A DNA stretch of 43,579 nt, from the NCBI GenBank assembly GCA_015680685.1, contig MNCI01020719.1, positions 44,308 to 87,886 of the forward strand, given 5' to 3'. Source of the stretch: Gnetum montanum. Lineage: Eukaryota > Streptophyta > Gnetopsida > Gnetales > Gnetaceae. The notes under the pieces were generated by a model. That model saw only the letters and a program-made list of their open reading frames with translations, made no database searches and was not told the origin of the DNA. A program made the position numbers and the translations under genes. The first letter of the stretch is position 1. Each line of letters opens with the position of its first letter. Of this stretch, positions 21,457-33,900 are shown in pieces.

Positions 21457-23342
21457 TACCCCCATGACTAAATAAAAATTCATCCTTGAGTTCCTTACAA
21501 AATATTGGGATGATATGGGATTATTGACTCAAATGGAACTAATGGTGAATGGGATGACATGTGAACGGATCATCATTACAGAACAAGACAAAACTGGTGT
21601 TCATGAGAACAAGAGTGAACACTTTATACATTTGACATCAGGCCTTATTTGGCAGTTGAGAGAGAAGAGAGAAGAAAGAAGAAGTCTACTGCTACCAATG
21701 CCAAGATTGCGCCTTTCGTTGTCAATCTGTAAGCGCACCATCCATCTCATTCCTTGCATAGCTGCTTCAGCACCGATCCATTCTAAGTGTTTCCTCCAGA
21801 TCCAATCCGTTGTTGTATGATTGCCATCTGCACACACAACATAATCTTTATATTAGCAAGGGTAAATGAATCACAATGCAATTGATACCTTGCTTCGGTG
21901 AAAGGTCCATTGGCTGGGTTGTGGTATGGCTGATCCAGGTTTGGAGATATAATAGTGGTGACTACCAAAGGTGTAGGGGTTAGGAGAAAATTGAAAAAAT
22001 CGAAAAAATTGGATCAGGACCCCCATGACTAAGAGTGAACCTCCGCGATAAAATGGAGAAAAAAAAAGAACAAGAAAGATGGAGAAAAAGAGACAACTAT
22101 AACGTTGATGAAATGGATGTCAAGATGGAAATGAACAAATAAAGTTGATTACACAAATGTTTAAGGTAAAGAATTTAACTAGTGCACCAAAGAGGAATGC
22201 CAGTGGGTCCTCCCCAAAGCAGGCTCATGCCCTTAATGCCCTAACAAACCCACATTCAAAGAGTCCATAGGCTTTAGGAATGTCATTTGAAGTAAGAGTT
22301 AAGATCTTAACCACAAGAATTTACCAAAAAGAAAACAATGCGTCAACCAAAATATACCTTAATGATACAATCGACAATGAGGTGGACAATGGAGGAAGAA
22401 TGATGGAAAGAAGAGAATGGAATGGAATCTCAAGAGCAAGGTGGTGTATAGCCCCTTGTGTATTTCATGGTTAATGTGACTTAGCAGATCCCATTCCAAG
22501 TTTGGCCTCAAACAAACCACATTGAGTGACTTCACATTAATGCATTCGGCCAATCCATCCTCTTGAAGTAACAAGAATGCCTTCCCAAAGAGCCACCACC
22601 ATTCCGATGAAACGAAGGAGGAGAGAATGGGACGCGAGAAGGGTCTTAGTTAGAGGGAACATTTTTATTTTAGTTCCATAACTAGTGCTTGTAGCCCAAA
22701 TGATTATTTCGTCTAAGGGGTGTGCTTTGAATTCTCACTATTTTTTTTGTTGTTTTATGTGTTTATACATGAGAATCACATCATGCAAAGACTTTGTTAT
22801 TTTTATTAGCTCAGCTTCCTGATAATGGAGCAATGTCAGAATGGGAAGGAAAACTCCAGCACGAAAACATCCAAGCACCCAAGAGAATGGCCAACACAAA
22901 TGCATCAAGTTCCCTTGAAGTCACACCCTTTTCAATCCTTGAGTCCTTCCTTAGTTTGGGAAATGCCGAATCACCAGTTCATTTATAGTTCTTATTTAGA
23001 AAGGGACTATACATTTCCAAGCCAAGAGAGACCATAGAAATTTGTAGATGTATGGATGAAGTGGACTCATTGCTTGTCATATCAAAAGAACCATACCTTA
23101 GTATCAACATCATGACTTAAAGGTAAAAACCAAACATTAGCAACCAATAGAAAAAAAGTTCATACCATCATTAAGAACACTTATTGAGTGACAAACTTAC
23201 AAGATGGATAACACACACAGGAAATGGAAAATTATGAACGATGTTGTAAAAAAAACAAGAAAAGTTAAAGAAATTTGTAAAACAAAAATGTGTAAAAAAA
23301 ACATGTAAAAAAAAACTTAAAAGAACTGAGGGCCTCAAATGA
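21457..23342 (-). other. 3' noncoding region of element C
   Basis: Read on the minus strand: an A/T-rich minisatellite near 23240-23320, the conserved cassette at about 22190-22245, two blocks in which the same reading frame as B is open (about 22359-22574 and 21601-21840), a duplicated PPT sequence (ctaagtcatgggggtatgat at the LTR; tagtcatgggggtcctgatc near 22012-22031), and the terminal PPT at 21457-21468. I recognise no protein family. Confidence 0.6.
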
Positions 23343-26300
23343 TTAGCATAGGTGGCCATCTACCCCATGACTGAATTGAAAGGGAGAGATCCATAATAAT
23401 GAGCATTTGTTTGAATTTCTTAAAAGTGTCCAACTTCTCCAAATTGATGTTTTTAGGTTAAGGGTTGGAAGTTGGCAACGCTCATATTCGAATGTATCTA
23501 TGCTTTCATTGTGGATGCAAGTTGTTTCCCCAGTTTGTTCCATGCATGTTGGTGGGCTTCTTTCTTGATCAGCTATCAACCACTGGGTGTTCTCTTGTTG
23601 GGTGGTTGCTACATACAGGAACCTTTGTATCTGATTTCCTTGTGCACACCAGTTGCATGCAGGAGATGCTAAGCATTCCTCCATGTCATCACCCTCTGAG
23701 TCACTGTATGTGATGCATGGAACTTTCTTCTTCTCAATCTTTCCATAAATGTTTACCTTAGATATATTTTCAAGGAAAGATTGTGGATTCCTAGGCATGC
23801 GTCTATTGTACTCAGCCATGCCCTTCCCATTATAATTGGGAAATTCCCATTATTGTTGTTGACTTCTATCACCAGGAAATTAGCTGGGCATGACCAACCA
23901 CACACAATGGTAACGATGTCCTCCACCAATCCCAAGGGAATGTTGATGGACGAGTTAGCCAGTTCTAGTTGAATATTACTCTTCTTAAGTGGAGGCATGT
24001 TCCAGGCTTTATACATTTCTCATGAGATTAAGTTGACTCCATAACCTAAGTCAAGAAGAGCCTTATGAGGTTCATTCCCAGTGACTTGGAGGTAGATTAA
24101 GGGATTTCTAGGATCAGAGAGTTTCCTGGGAAGGTGGCCTACCTTGATCCAGTCGGTAATGGTATGTGTTAACATAATCGTGTGCATTAAGCTCTGTTGT
24201 TGGTTTGAAGGAAACTCTGAAGCCTTAATTGTTGGAGGAGCATACACAGACTCAATCGCTTGTGGTTGTGAAAGCTTGTTTGGGCTTTTGGTTTTGAAGA
24301 AAGGTCTTCTCTTCTTACGGTTGTTAGAACCAACAGTAGGTTGAAGGTTTACAGCTGTCGTAGCATTACGTTGCTGTGGTTGAGTGGGGAGTTCCCCTTG
24401 CATTGTTGGAGTAGGTGGTAGTGGAACTACCGGTATAAGAGTGGCAGATGGATTCAGAGGATGGTATGCATGTGGCATGTCTCCCGAAGGAGAAGGAGTC
24501 CTAAAAGACTCCCAAACTTGGTAGTGACATTGTGGAGTTGCGTGACCCATAGATTCACTTGGAGAAACTGGCTACTGCATGTAGTAGCCATATGGGTATG
24601 GTTTCCGGTAAGGGTATTATTGTCTAGGTAGTGGCATCCCCCATGACAATGGGTGTGGCCACTGCTGGTGTTGCCCGATAGGTTGTGGTGAAGATCCAGT
24701 TGGATAATATGTTAATAGTTGGTGGAACTGCCTTGGGTTACCTTGGGGATAAGGTAACCTTCGGGGTGCCTGCCGTCTGTTAAGTCTTAGGTTGAGTGCA
24801 TACACCCCAGACTCTTGTAGATGTGAGATTATTAGGCAACATCCCTTAGGATGGTCATATTGGTAGATCTCACATCCACCATCATTGTTTGTGTCATAAT
24901 CCATAACCTCATCGGCGATAGTCATTTTTCCCTTACCCTTGTCATGTGCATGGCCTGAATCTCTTTTATTTTTCTTACCATGGTCACTTCTTCGTTCCTC
25001 CTTAGACTCCTCTACAATTTTCAGGACAGTTTCAATTTTACTATCTAAGGAGCTCCATATTTCATCTACCTTAGCCAACACTTCTGTTGTTAATTTCTAA
25101 AGCAGAAAGATTTTTCTATTCACCAACTCTTCGAGTGGTGACTCATCCTCTTCCTCACAGAATCTTACTCCCTTCTTTCGGAGGAAAGGATCGTAGTTGT
25201 ACTCTTCAACGCTTTCTCTTTTTCGTAGCTCCCCTTCTTCTTTAGCTACTTGCTCCAATAATTGATGAATTTCATGAGGCCTAAGTTTTGATAATCTCCC
25301 TTGGGCATATGTTCCAAGGGTTCTCCTGGTTTCATGTCTTAGCCCATCTACAAGGTGGCGGAGTTGATTCCATTATGCGTAACCATGGCCCGGGCAACGA
25401 TGTAGCAATGCGTAATATCGGCCCATGACAGCATCCAAGGGTTCATGAGTACCTTGCTTCCATCCTTGGATCTACTTATGCAAGTTGGACACTCTAGAGT
25501 ATGTTTGGTATTTATCGTTGAAAATTCTAGCATTGTACTCCACCTCCTAATGGTTTCCGACTCTAAGGACCAGTACCAACTCTCTACTTCTTTTATGAGT
25601 GTCCTAGGAAATAACTTTAACTTCTACCACTCATTTTCAATATTCTGCAAGGCACAGGCATTGTGGAATGCCTGTAAGTGATTCTGTGGATCAACATTGT
25701 ATCCCCCTTCGAATCGTGGGATATTATTCATTTCTAGTCTCTTGATCTGACTGTCTTTTTGGTGCCTTGTAGGTATTCTAACTGCCTTTGTAATATCTAA
25801 CATACTCTGGGTTGCTAGTAGGGGTTCATCATGATCATCTCTCTCATGATGTCTATGTTGCTTACGTGGTTCCCTACTTTCCCTTCTATGCCTTGACTCT
25901 CTAGAGTGCCCTCGTCCTCACTCTCGACTCTCTCATCGAGGTCTATCATCTCGCTTACCCTTATCCTCATCGTTGTGCTCTTTGTGACTGCATCCTGATG
26001 TGGAAGGAGAGGATGAATGGTGTGATAAAGGGGAAGAAGAAGGTGAACCATCACCATGACAATGTTTCTTACCTTCTCTTCAGTGGTTATGGCCCCGATC
26101 GTGATGATGATCTGAATGCTCATCCTTGTCATATGTTTTTGTTCCCTCAGTGAACACTTGGTGTTCATGGGAATTAGAACCAGGGTTATGAATCATGGAA
26201 TGTAGGCTTTGATACCTCACCTCCTCACCATTGTTAGGAGGGGGAACATCATTTGATGGAGAACCCGTTATAATTAGTTCACCATCTCCAATTTCGCTTA

Positions 26301-26703
26301 GGATGTGCAAGACCCCTTTGCTCTTCAACAATGTATGGTGGCTCTCCTGCCGCAAGTCCCTTAGATGTTGCACCACTGTGGGATGGTAATCCCTTGTGTC
26401 ATAATCTTCTACAACGTATTCAGTGTATAGTTGTGTCATGCCTATCTATGCAAGAGCACAGAGGAGCATGTTCGGGATTGCACAATCTGGGGGTAACACT
26501 ATGTTACCTTGCAAATATCGGCAACACAGTTGTTCATCCTGATGGAGGATAAAAGTAAAATTGGGTATATACTCATCAGGATGAGTATATACCACTCGAT
26601 ACTATTGAAGAACTGGTGGTTCTTGGTTATGCATGTTGTGCCGCCGACTGTCTCTTATGTGATTCCTAGGTGGTGAAGTGCTCTTATGAGAAGAAGAAGA
26701 CAT
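23343..26703 (-). pseudogene. gag-pro: gag-pro frame of element C
   Basis: Gag plus protease only. The start is the ATG at 26703 (MSSSSHKSTSPPRN). N-terminal part with YTHPDEYIPNFTFILHQDEQ; His/Arg/Ser/Glu-rich linker (about 25850-26200); capsid core decayed at about 25370-25760; NRKIFLL and VDEIWSSLDSKIETVLKIVE (25000-25110); HPKGCC (24840); a Pro/Gln-rich stretch (24350-24800); protease site LLDLGYGVNLIS (about 24020-24070, D-L-G type as in Athila) and GNFPIIMGRAWLS (about 23800-23850). The frame shifts near 23755 and then ends ...SHGVDGHLC, TAA at 23343-23345. The same end in B shows this is the real stop of the sub-family. Confidence 0.83.
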
Positions 26704-26829
26704 TGTTATCTTGTCGGTGTGCTATTAACCATTGTTTAAATTTTCTTCTAATTAACCCTAAGGGTTCATTTAAGCTTCTCAACGATGTTGATGATTTCCT
26801 ATGTTCTACTTAGTGCACAAACAACTTAG

Positions 26830-26847
26830 TCCCCAACAACAGCACCA
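26830..26847 (-). other. Primer-binding site of element C (tRNA-Asp)
   Basis: On the minus strand TGGTGCTGTTGTTGGGGA; it differs from the tRNA-Asp complement only by four C-to-T changes, a clear deamination pattern. Confidence 0.85.
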
Positions 26848-26848
26848 A

Positions 26849-27636
26849 TGATGAGTGGCAAGGTACCCCCTACACTCAACCATACGAATACGAGCATTAC
26901 ACGCGCGATCCGGTCGAACTCCGCAAACTAAGTGCCTATATGCCTTATGGAACACTTAAGGTTAATCATTTGTTGTCTTCCCAGACTTACTTATATTTTT
27001 CACAGTTGTATGGTTAAGTAAGTCTAAGGTATGTGATTTTTATATCTTTTCTGTTTTATCACCTATGCTAGGAGGGAAAAGGTGAAGAGACTAATTAACT
27101 AACCTTAACTAACTAACTAAGCCTTAATTAACCTAGCATCAGTATCTGTTCCCACTTACCGTTCACACCCTGAACCAATGCAACCTTTGGGCTTACTAAA
27201 CGCTATTCATTGCTGGGATTACCAAGCATAACACACATGCTCGAAGCGATCGTATTGAATGCACTTAACTATGCGAGAAGGGTTGAGAGAGATGTAATGA
27301 ACTAATAAAGCATTTAAATGATGAACAATAAATAAAATCCTATTTAGCTTAGTCCATGCACTGCAAGTTTTATCTAAGAAGTTCATCTTTATTTCCGTAC
27401 ACAAACTTGTGTTCAGGTATAATATTTGCTCGAATAAAGATTTGTTCACTTTGGAGCTCCTACTGCGAGCACATGGAAATTATTCTATCTCTGGAGAGGA
27501 AAAACTGCCAGAGATTCGCTACGGTCGAGGCCTAAACTTAGAAACAAGGGAGAATCACCTATTATTTATAGATTTGACGGCACATTGCGATATCGTATAC
27601 ACGATATCGTGGCCCATGCGATATCGCGTCCCATCA
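26849..27636 (-). repeat. 5' LTR of element C
   Basis: 788 bp, pair of the LTR at 20670-21456. TATA box on the minus strand at 27563-27570; palindromes at 27587, 27601 and 27618 (14 and 17 bp apart). Plus-strand open frames that cross it (27409-27831) are shadows. Confidence 0.9.
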
Positions 27637-27641
27637 TCTAG
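27637..27641. repeat. Target-site duplication of element C, right copy
   Basis: tctag, identical to 20665-20669. Confidence 0.9.
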
Positions 27642-27770
27642 TCCATGTGACTTTACATTGGCCATCGATGCATTCCATGTTGCCTTATCTTTCTCCACTT
27701 TAACTTGCTACTTCTTAGCCTTTAATCAAGTAATCCCATCATCATGGAATTGGCTAAGTAGCTTAAGAGT
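27642..27770 (-). pseudogene. ORF3 of element E, middle fragment between C and H
   Basis: 129 bp. The minus strand encodes KVEKDKATWNASM then ANVKSHGLEKI, which aligns with KTWNALVAKAQ of F ORF3 (about 15460-15490) and continues into 20664 once element C is removed. It joins the E segment starting at 37049 once H is removed. Confidence 0.75.
27766..27770. repeat. Target-site duplication of H, left copy
   Basis: agagt directly before TGTTACATCC; partner ggagt at 37049-37053, one A/G difference. Confidence 0.6.
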
Positions 27771-28019
27771 TGTTACATCCCAAAATTTAACCATAGATAA
27801 ATTTATAAAATTACTTAAGGAGCATGATTAAATTCTATATATTCTATATGAAAAATTTTAAAATCCAAAACTAAAACATTGGATAACTTTAAATCACTAA
27901 GTATAAAACTTAACCAAAATCTATGCAATGTTTTTGAGATAAATGTTAGTTCTACCTAGGCCATTCCCCTAGGCTAACAACATAGCAACTACATAACAAG
28001 TACAAAGGGGAAGTTGATA

Positions 28020-28095
28020 CTAAGCTTTGAACCCAACACCTATAAGTACAAAGTAGTGTGAGCTAACCAACTAGCCAATGGCCCATGCTCAAAAT
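28020..28095 (-). repeat. tRNA-derived SINE-like repeat in H
   Basis: On the minus strand, an A-box region ttggctagttggttagctc (28078-28060) and a B-box gttgggttcaaagc (about 28037-28024) at tRNA-like spacing. No intact tRNA fold is evident. Confidence 0.55.
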
Positions 28096-29639
28096 CCATG
28101 CAATGTTGTTTTAACATCTTCACTGCAAATCCTTATAATACAAGATATATGAGAAAGATAAGTAAAAAATAGGGCCATTTTACAAATACACAACATGGCC
28201 TAAAAATACAAAAATGTTTGAATCCTTTGTTTGCAAAGCATCCTTAATCATCAATGCTCCTATAACACACTACGATCTAGCATTTGCAACATCACTAGGA
28301 ATTTTCATCCAAGCCTTCTAACTAAGATCTACATGAAACACATGTAGAAAAGGTTATAATATCTTTATAGTAGAAGAAATCATCCTTGTGTCACTTGAAA
28401 TAAGCTAGAAGATAAGGCCCATGTTGCAAATACACTATTAAAACCAATAGCAATACCTGATTAATCAATCTATTAATTAAAGCATAGTTGTTAACATAAT
28501 TGTTAACCAAACCATTAACATTATTGTTGATGTGTTAATCTACCATTAACTATGATTTTCCTCCTTGTGGATTTAACTATGAGGTTTCCAACATCTATCA
28601 TTTGGAAGAACTATAAGATTGATACCAATCTAATTAGCCATTAAGGGCTATTTGGTGTAATATCACACTTATCTCACATGTATGATAATATCCAATTGTA
28701 AAAAGCTAGAATCCTTATGTAATGTCAATTTCTAGCTATTGGGTTACATTATGGCTAGTATCAATGCTATAGCTTTTCTTGGTCCTTGATCCTTACTACA
28801 ACTCTAAAACCAAGTGTGATACTAATTGCAACATGAGGATCAATCATGAAGTATTAGAAACTATATTAGTCACCTTTGCTACAAATCATTTTTAATGCAT
28901 TATAGTCATTTTCTTGAGCTTTCTCACCTGACAAAGATGCCCATACACATCCAAAATGTCTTTTTGTTAGAAGAAGAAGCTATCGTAGGAAAAAATGAGC
29001 ATGATGCACGTAGTGAAAAGTCATGAAAGTAATAAATTACAAATTGATCATTGAACCATGATTTAATCAACAACATATATATATATTCTAATTAGAGCAT
29101 CAAAACATCATCAAGGAAAGTAGGTATAAAAAGCTAAGCTGCATATCTAAATTAATGGAATCAAGAATATTTCCTCTTCCTTAAAAGATCATCTAAAATA
29201 TAAGCTTCATCAAGTAAGAATAAGTTCAAATATAAAAATCATCAAGAGATCCACCAAGCACAGCTACAAGCAAGAGAATGAAAAAAAAGTACAAAGTATC
29301 ATTAATGCTAAGAGAGCTAATGTTGTCAAGTATTTATAAGCACAAAAGCTAGAATGTGGGTAATTCTAGGAATAAATAATTAATAATTATTTTTTTAAAA
29401 TAATATAACATGTATTCATAAAAGGGTCCAATTGTCAACTAATTGATTAAAGTCTCTAAGAGAGCACTATAATAAGTCTCATGCTTAAACATGGCTTCCA
29501 AGATAAAATAAAAGAATAATTGGAATAAACCATAAATATTTATTTAACATGTCTCATAATCATATTCTTACATTATTTCAAAATTAAATAACATAAAAAC
29601 ATAAAGGATCACCTAGACCCATAGTGCTCATCCCATTAA

Positions 29640-29765
29640 GCAAGGTCTCAAGAGGATTGGTAGATGAGAAAAAGCCTAACCTCTTCGAGTGGCTGCACCA
29701 AGCCTCAAACCCAGGCCTTTGACTTAAGAAACAAGTACCTTACCATCAATCCAAATGATGGTTTC
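29640..29765 (-). repeat. tRNA-derived SINE-like repeat in H, same family as 18400-18545
   Basis: Minus strand A-box region tggattgatggtaaggt (29752-29736) and B-box gggtttgaggc (about 29712-29702), followed by a body with gaggttaggctttt that matches the other copy. Confidence 0.6.
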
Positions 29766-30120
29766 CAAATAACATAAAAATATAATTGAAATAGGCTACC
29801 ACCATCCCTCCAACCTATCCTTAATAAGAGGCACCAAGTATTAGTAAATGCTAAGAAATAGTAATCGAGAAAAGAAATATAAAAATATTATTTCCAAGCA
29901 TCTAATAAGAACAAGGTCTAAGATCAAAACCTTAAGAAACATAATATTGAAACATAATAAAACATGTAAGCTTACCAAGAGTTCTAAAGGATTATACATA
30001 AGCTTATAAGCAAATATACCATGATGTATAAAATGCCAATGCATGTAAACAAGAAGTGAAGGGTTCAAAGCTCAAGATGCACAATCATAAGCATAAGCAT
30101 AATAGAGACATTAGAATATA

Positions 30121-30125
30121 CTAAC
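30121..30125. repeat. Target-site duplication of element B, left copy
   Basis: ctaac immediately before TGATGGG; identical copy at 36914-36918. Confidence 0.92.
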
Positions 30126-30134
30126 TGATGGGAC

Positions 30135-30212
30135 GCAATATTGCGTCTGCCGCGATATCGCATCCCACGCAATATCATGTACACGATATAGTGTCGTCCC
30201 CCACGATATCGC
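30135..30212. promoter_or_regulatory. U3 palindrome array of the B 5' LTR
   Basis: Five near-palindromes (gcaatattgc, gcgatatcgc, gcaatatcat, acgatatagt, acgatatcgc) spaced 17, 17, 14 and 20 bp, ending about 17 bp upstream of the TATA box. Confidence 0.7.
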
Positions 30213-30547
30213 AGTGCGTCGCGAAGTCTATAAATAAGAGGCGGCTCTCCCTTGTTTTCCATTTAGGCCTAGACCCTTAGCAAAACTCTGGCAATTTTAC
30301 CTCTCCAGAGATAGAATATTTTCCATGTGCCCGCAATAGGAGCTCCAAAGTGAACGAATCTTTATTCTAGAAAATATTGTACCTAAACACATGTTTGTGT
30401 ACGGCAATAAAGATGAACTTCTTGGATAAACCTTGCAGTGCATGGAATAGGCTAATTAGGACTTTATTTATTGTTATTTACTATTTATCATTTAATTGCT
30501 TTATTAGTTAATTAAATCTTTCTCAACCCTCAACTCTTAGTTAAGTG

Positions 30548-30641
30548 NNNNNNNNNNNNNNNNNNNNNNNNNNNNNNNNNNNNNNNNNNNNNNNNNNNNN
30601 NNNNNNNNNNNNNNNNNNNNNNNNNNNNNNNNNNNNNNNNN
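30548..30641. other. Run of 94 N (assembly gap)
   Basis: Unknown bases inside the 5' LTR of B. The 3' LTR has about 216 bp at the matching place (36509-36724), so the true gap is probably longer than shown. An open frame drawn across it (30537-30752) is meaningless. Confidence 0.95.
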
Positions 30642-30835
30642 ATAAAAATCATATACCTCAAACTTACTTAACCATACACTGTAACAAATACAAATAAGTT
30701 TGGGAAGACAACGAATAATTAACCTTAAGTTTTCCATGAGGTGTGTAGGCACTTAGTCTACGGAGTTTGATCGGATCATGCGTGTTACGCTGGTATTCGT
30801 ATGGTTGAGTGTAGGGGTACCTTGCCACTCATCAT

Positions 30836-30853
30836 TGGCGCCGTTGCCGGGGA
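30836..30853 (+). other. Primer-binding site of element B (tRNA-Asp), perfect
   Basis: TGGCGCCGTTGCCGGGGA is the exact complement of the last 18 bases (with CCA) of plant tRNA-Asp(GUC). It lies one base after the LTR. Confidence 0.93.
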
Positions 30854-30977
30854 CTAAGTGTTTGTGTGCTAAGTAGAACATAGGAAATCACTCACATCAT
30901 TGGGAGCTTAAATGAACCCTTAGGGTTAATTAAACAAAAAATTATATAACGGTTAAATAGCACATTGATAAGACACC

Positions 30978-33900
30978 ATGTCTTCTTCTTCTTCTCATAA
31001 AAGAAATTTATCACCTAGGGATCATACAAAGAACAATAGGCAGTCTAAAACACATAACCAAAATCCGCCAGTTCCTCAATAATATAGGGTGGTATATACT
31101 CATCCCGATGAGTATATACCCAATTTTACTTTTATCCTCCATCAGGATGAACAGATGCGCTGGAGAGACTTGCAAGGTAACATAGTGTTACCTCCAGATC
31201 GTGCAGTCCCCAACATGCTTCTTCGTGCTCTGGCATAGATAAGCATGACAAAATTATATGCTAAATATGTTGCGGCAGATTTTGACATGAGGGATTACCA
31301 TCCCACAGCCGCACAACGTATAAGGGACTCAAGGCAGGAGAGCCACCATACACTGTTGAAGGGCAAATAGGTCTCGCACGTCCTAAGTGAAATTAGAGAT
31401 GGTGAACCACTTATAACAGGTTCTCTATTGAAAGATGTTCCCCCTCCTAATGATGGTGAGGAGGTGGGGTATCAGAACCTACGCTTCATGATACACAACC
31501 CTGGTTCTGATCCTTGTGAACACCAACTGTTCACTGAGGGAACAACAACACATGACAAGGATGGGCACTCAGATCATTATCACGATCAGGGTCGAAGCCA
31601 TAGAAGAGAAGATAAGAAACATCATCATGGTGATGGTTCTCCTTCTTCTTCCCCTTTATCACACCATTCACCGTCTCCATCCACATCAGGACGCAATCAT
31701 TGAGAGCATAACGATGAGGATGGAGGTAGGCAAAATGAGAGACCTCGACGAGAGAGTCGAGAAAGAGGACAAGGGCATGAACGAAGGGAAAGTAGGGAAC
31801 AACGTAGACATCATAGACGTCATAAAAGAGATGATCATGATGAACCCCTACTTGCCACCCGAAGCATGCTAGATATTATGGAGGTAGTGAGAATACCAAC
31901 AAGGCATCAAAAAGATAGCCAGATCAAGCGCTTAGACATGAACAATATCCCACACTTCAAAGGGGGATACAATGCAGATCTACAAAATCATTTACAGGCA
32001 TTTCACGATTCCTGTGCCTTGTAAAACATACAAAATGAGTGGCAAAAGCTAAAGTTGTTTCCTAGGACACTCATAAAGGAACTAGAGAGTTGGTACTGGT
32101 CCTTAGAGCCGGAAACCATTAGGAGATGGAGTACGATGTTGGAGTTGTTCAACAATAAATATCATATGTACTCTAGAGTGTCCAATTTGCATAAATAGAT
32201 CCAAGGATGGAAGCAAGGTACTCATGAACCCTTGGATGCTGCCATGGGCTGCTACTACGCATTGCTACATCGTGGCCCGAGCCATGGTTACGCATAGCGG
32301 GATCAACTTCGTCATCTCATAGATGGGCTAAGGTATGAAACTAGGAGAACCCTTGGGACTTATGCCTAAGGGAGACTATCAGAACTTAGATCCCATGAGA
32401 TTCATTGATTTTTGGAGCAAGTAGCCAAAGAAGAAGGGGAGCTATGAAAAAGAGAAAGTGCCGAAGAATATAACCGTGATCCCTCTCTTCGAAGGATGAG
32501 TCACCACTCGAAGAGTTGGTGAACAGAAAAACCTTGCCACTCCAAAAGCTAACAATGGAAGTGGTAGCTAAGGTAGATCGGATACAAGACTCCTTAGATA
32601 GTAGATTTGAACTTGTCTTGAAAATTGTAGAGGAGTCTAAGGAGGAACGAAGTAGTGACAAGGATAAGGAAAAGCGGAGAGATTTAGGCCCTACATGTGA
32701 TAAGGGTAAGGGAAAAATAACTATCTCCGGTGAGGTTGTGGATTCGGACACAGACAATGATGGTGGATGTGAGATCTACCAATATAACCATCCTAAGGGA
32801 TGTTGTCCAATCATCCCACATCTACAAGATTCTGGGGTGTATGCACTCAACTTGAGACTCAATAGACGATAGACACCTCGAAGGTTACCTTATCCCCAAG
32901 GTAACCCAGGATAGTTCCACTAACCATTGACGTACTATCCAAGTGGAACTCCACCAAAACCCATTAGACAACATCAGCAGTGGTAATACCCATAGTCATG
33001 GGGGATGCCACCGTTGAAACAACAGTACCCTTACTGACAACCAGATCCATATGGATACTACATGCAGCAGTCAATTTCTTCAAGTGACTCCATGGATCAC
33101 ACAACTCCCCAACGTCACTACCAAGTTCGGGAGTACTTTAGAAGGACTCCTTCTCCTCCAAGAGATGCTCCACATCCATACCATCCTCCTAATCCATCTG
33201 GCTCTCTTCCATCGGTAGTTCCCATACCACCCGCTCCAACAATGAAGGGGAACTCCCCACTCAACCACAACAACGTAATGCTATGAGAGCCATAACCATT
33301 CAACCCGCTACTGGTTCTGACAACTGCAAAAGAGAAGACCTTTCTTCAAAACCAAAAGCCTAGACAAGCTCTCACAACCACAAGCAGTTGAGTCTAGGTA
33401 TGCTCCTCTGACACATAAGGCTTCGGAGCACCCTTCAGTCCAACAACAGAGCTTAACGCATACAGTTATCTTAACACATACTGTAACTGACTGGATCAAG
33501 GTAGGCCACCTTCCCAGGAAACTATCTGAGCCTGGAAGCCCCTTAATCTACCTCCAAGTCACCTGCCCTAACTTAAGAAGAGAAATATTCAACTAGAGCT
33601 AGCAGACCAGTCCATCACCATTCCCTTGGGATTGGTGGAGGACATCGTTACCATTGTGTGTGGTTAGTCATACCCAGCCAATTTCCTGGTGATAGAAGTT
33701 AACAACAACGAAGGGAACTTCCCAATTATAATGGAAAGGGCATGGCTAAGTACAATAGGTGCATGCCTAGGGATTCGCAATCTTTCCTTGGAGATATATA
33801 AGGTAAATATTTATGGAAAGATCGAGAAGAAGAAATTTCCATGCATCACATACAGTGATTCATCGGGTGATGACATGGAGGAATGCTCGGCATCTCCTCC

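Larger units (their letters stand above)
20670..27636 (-). mobile_element. Element C: non-autonomous LTR retrotransposon inserted in E ORF3
   Basis: 6967 bp, minus strand, bounded by tctag duplications. LTRs at 20670-21456 and 26849-27636, PBS at 26830-26847, gag-pro frame from 26703 to 23343, then about 1.9 kb of noncoding sequence to the PPT at 21457-21468. There is no reverse transcriptase, RNase H or integrase anywhere between the LTRs, so it depended on proteins supplied in trans. It has the same structure as element B (internal part 5.39 kb against 5.27 kb), so the deletion is a property of the sub-family and not a private loss. Confidence 0.9.
30126..30834 (+). repeat. 5' LTR of element B (contains assembly gap)
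   Basis: Begins TGATGGGACGC and ends CCACTCATCA. Palindromes at 30135, 30152, 30169, 30183 and 30203, TATA box tataaata at 30229-30236, AATAAAG near 30408. Its pair is 36100-36913. 94 N lie at 30548-30641. Confidence 0.92.

Noticed and set aside
21229-21471. Plus-strand frames in LTRs (also 27409-27831)
   Set aside because: They lie antisense within the C LTRs and are repeated only because LTRs are repeated; no protein signal.
23465-23713. Plus-strand frames with Cys-rich text
   Set aside because: Shadows of the minus-strand C gag-pro tail (23343-23819).
30135-30212. Short palindromic repeats as a CRISPR-like array
   Set aside because: Ten-bp dyads with 4-10 bp spacers inside LTR U3 of a plant element; no spacers of CRISPR size.
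30537-30752. Open frame across the N run
   Set aside because: It is open only because N codons cannot be stops; the real sequence is LTR.
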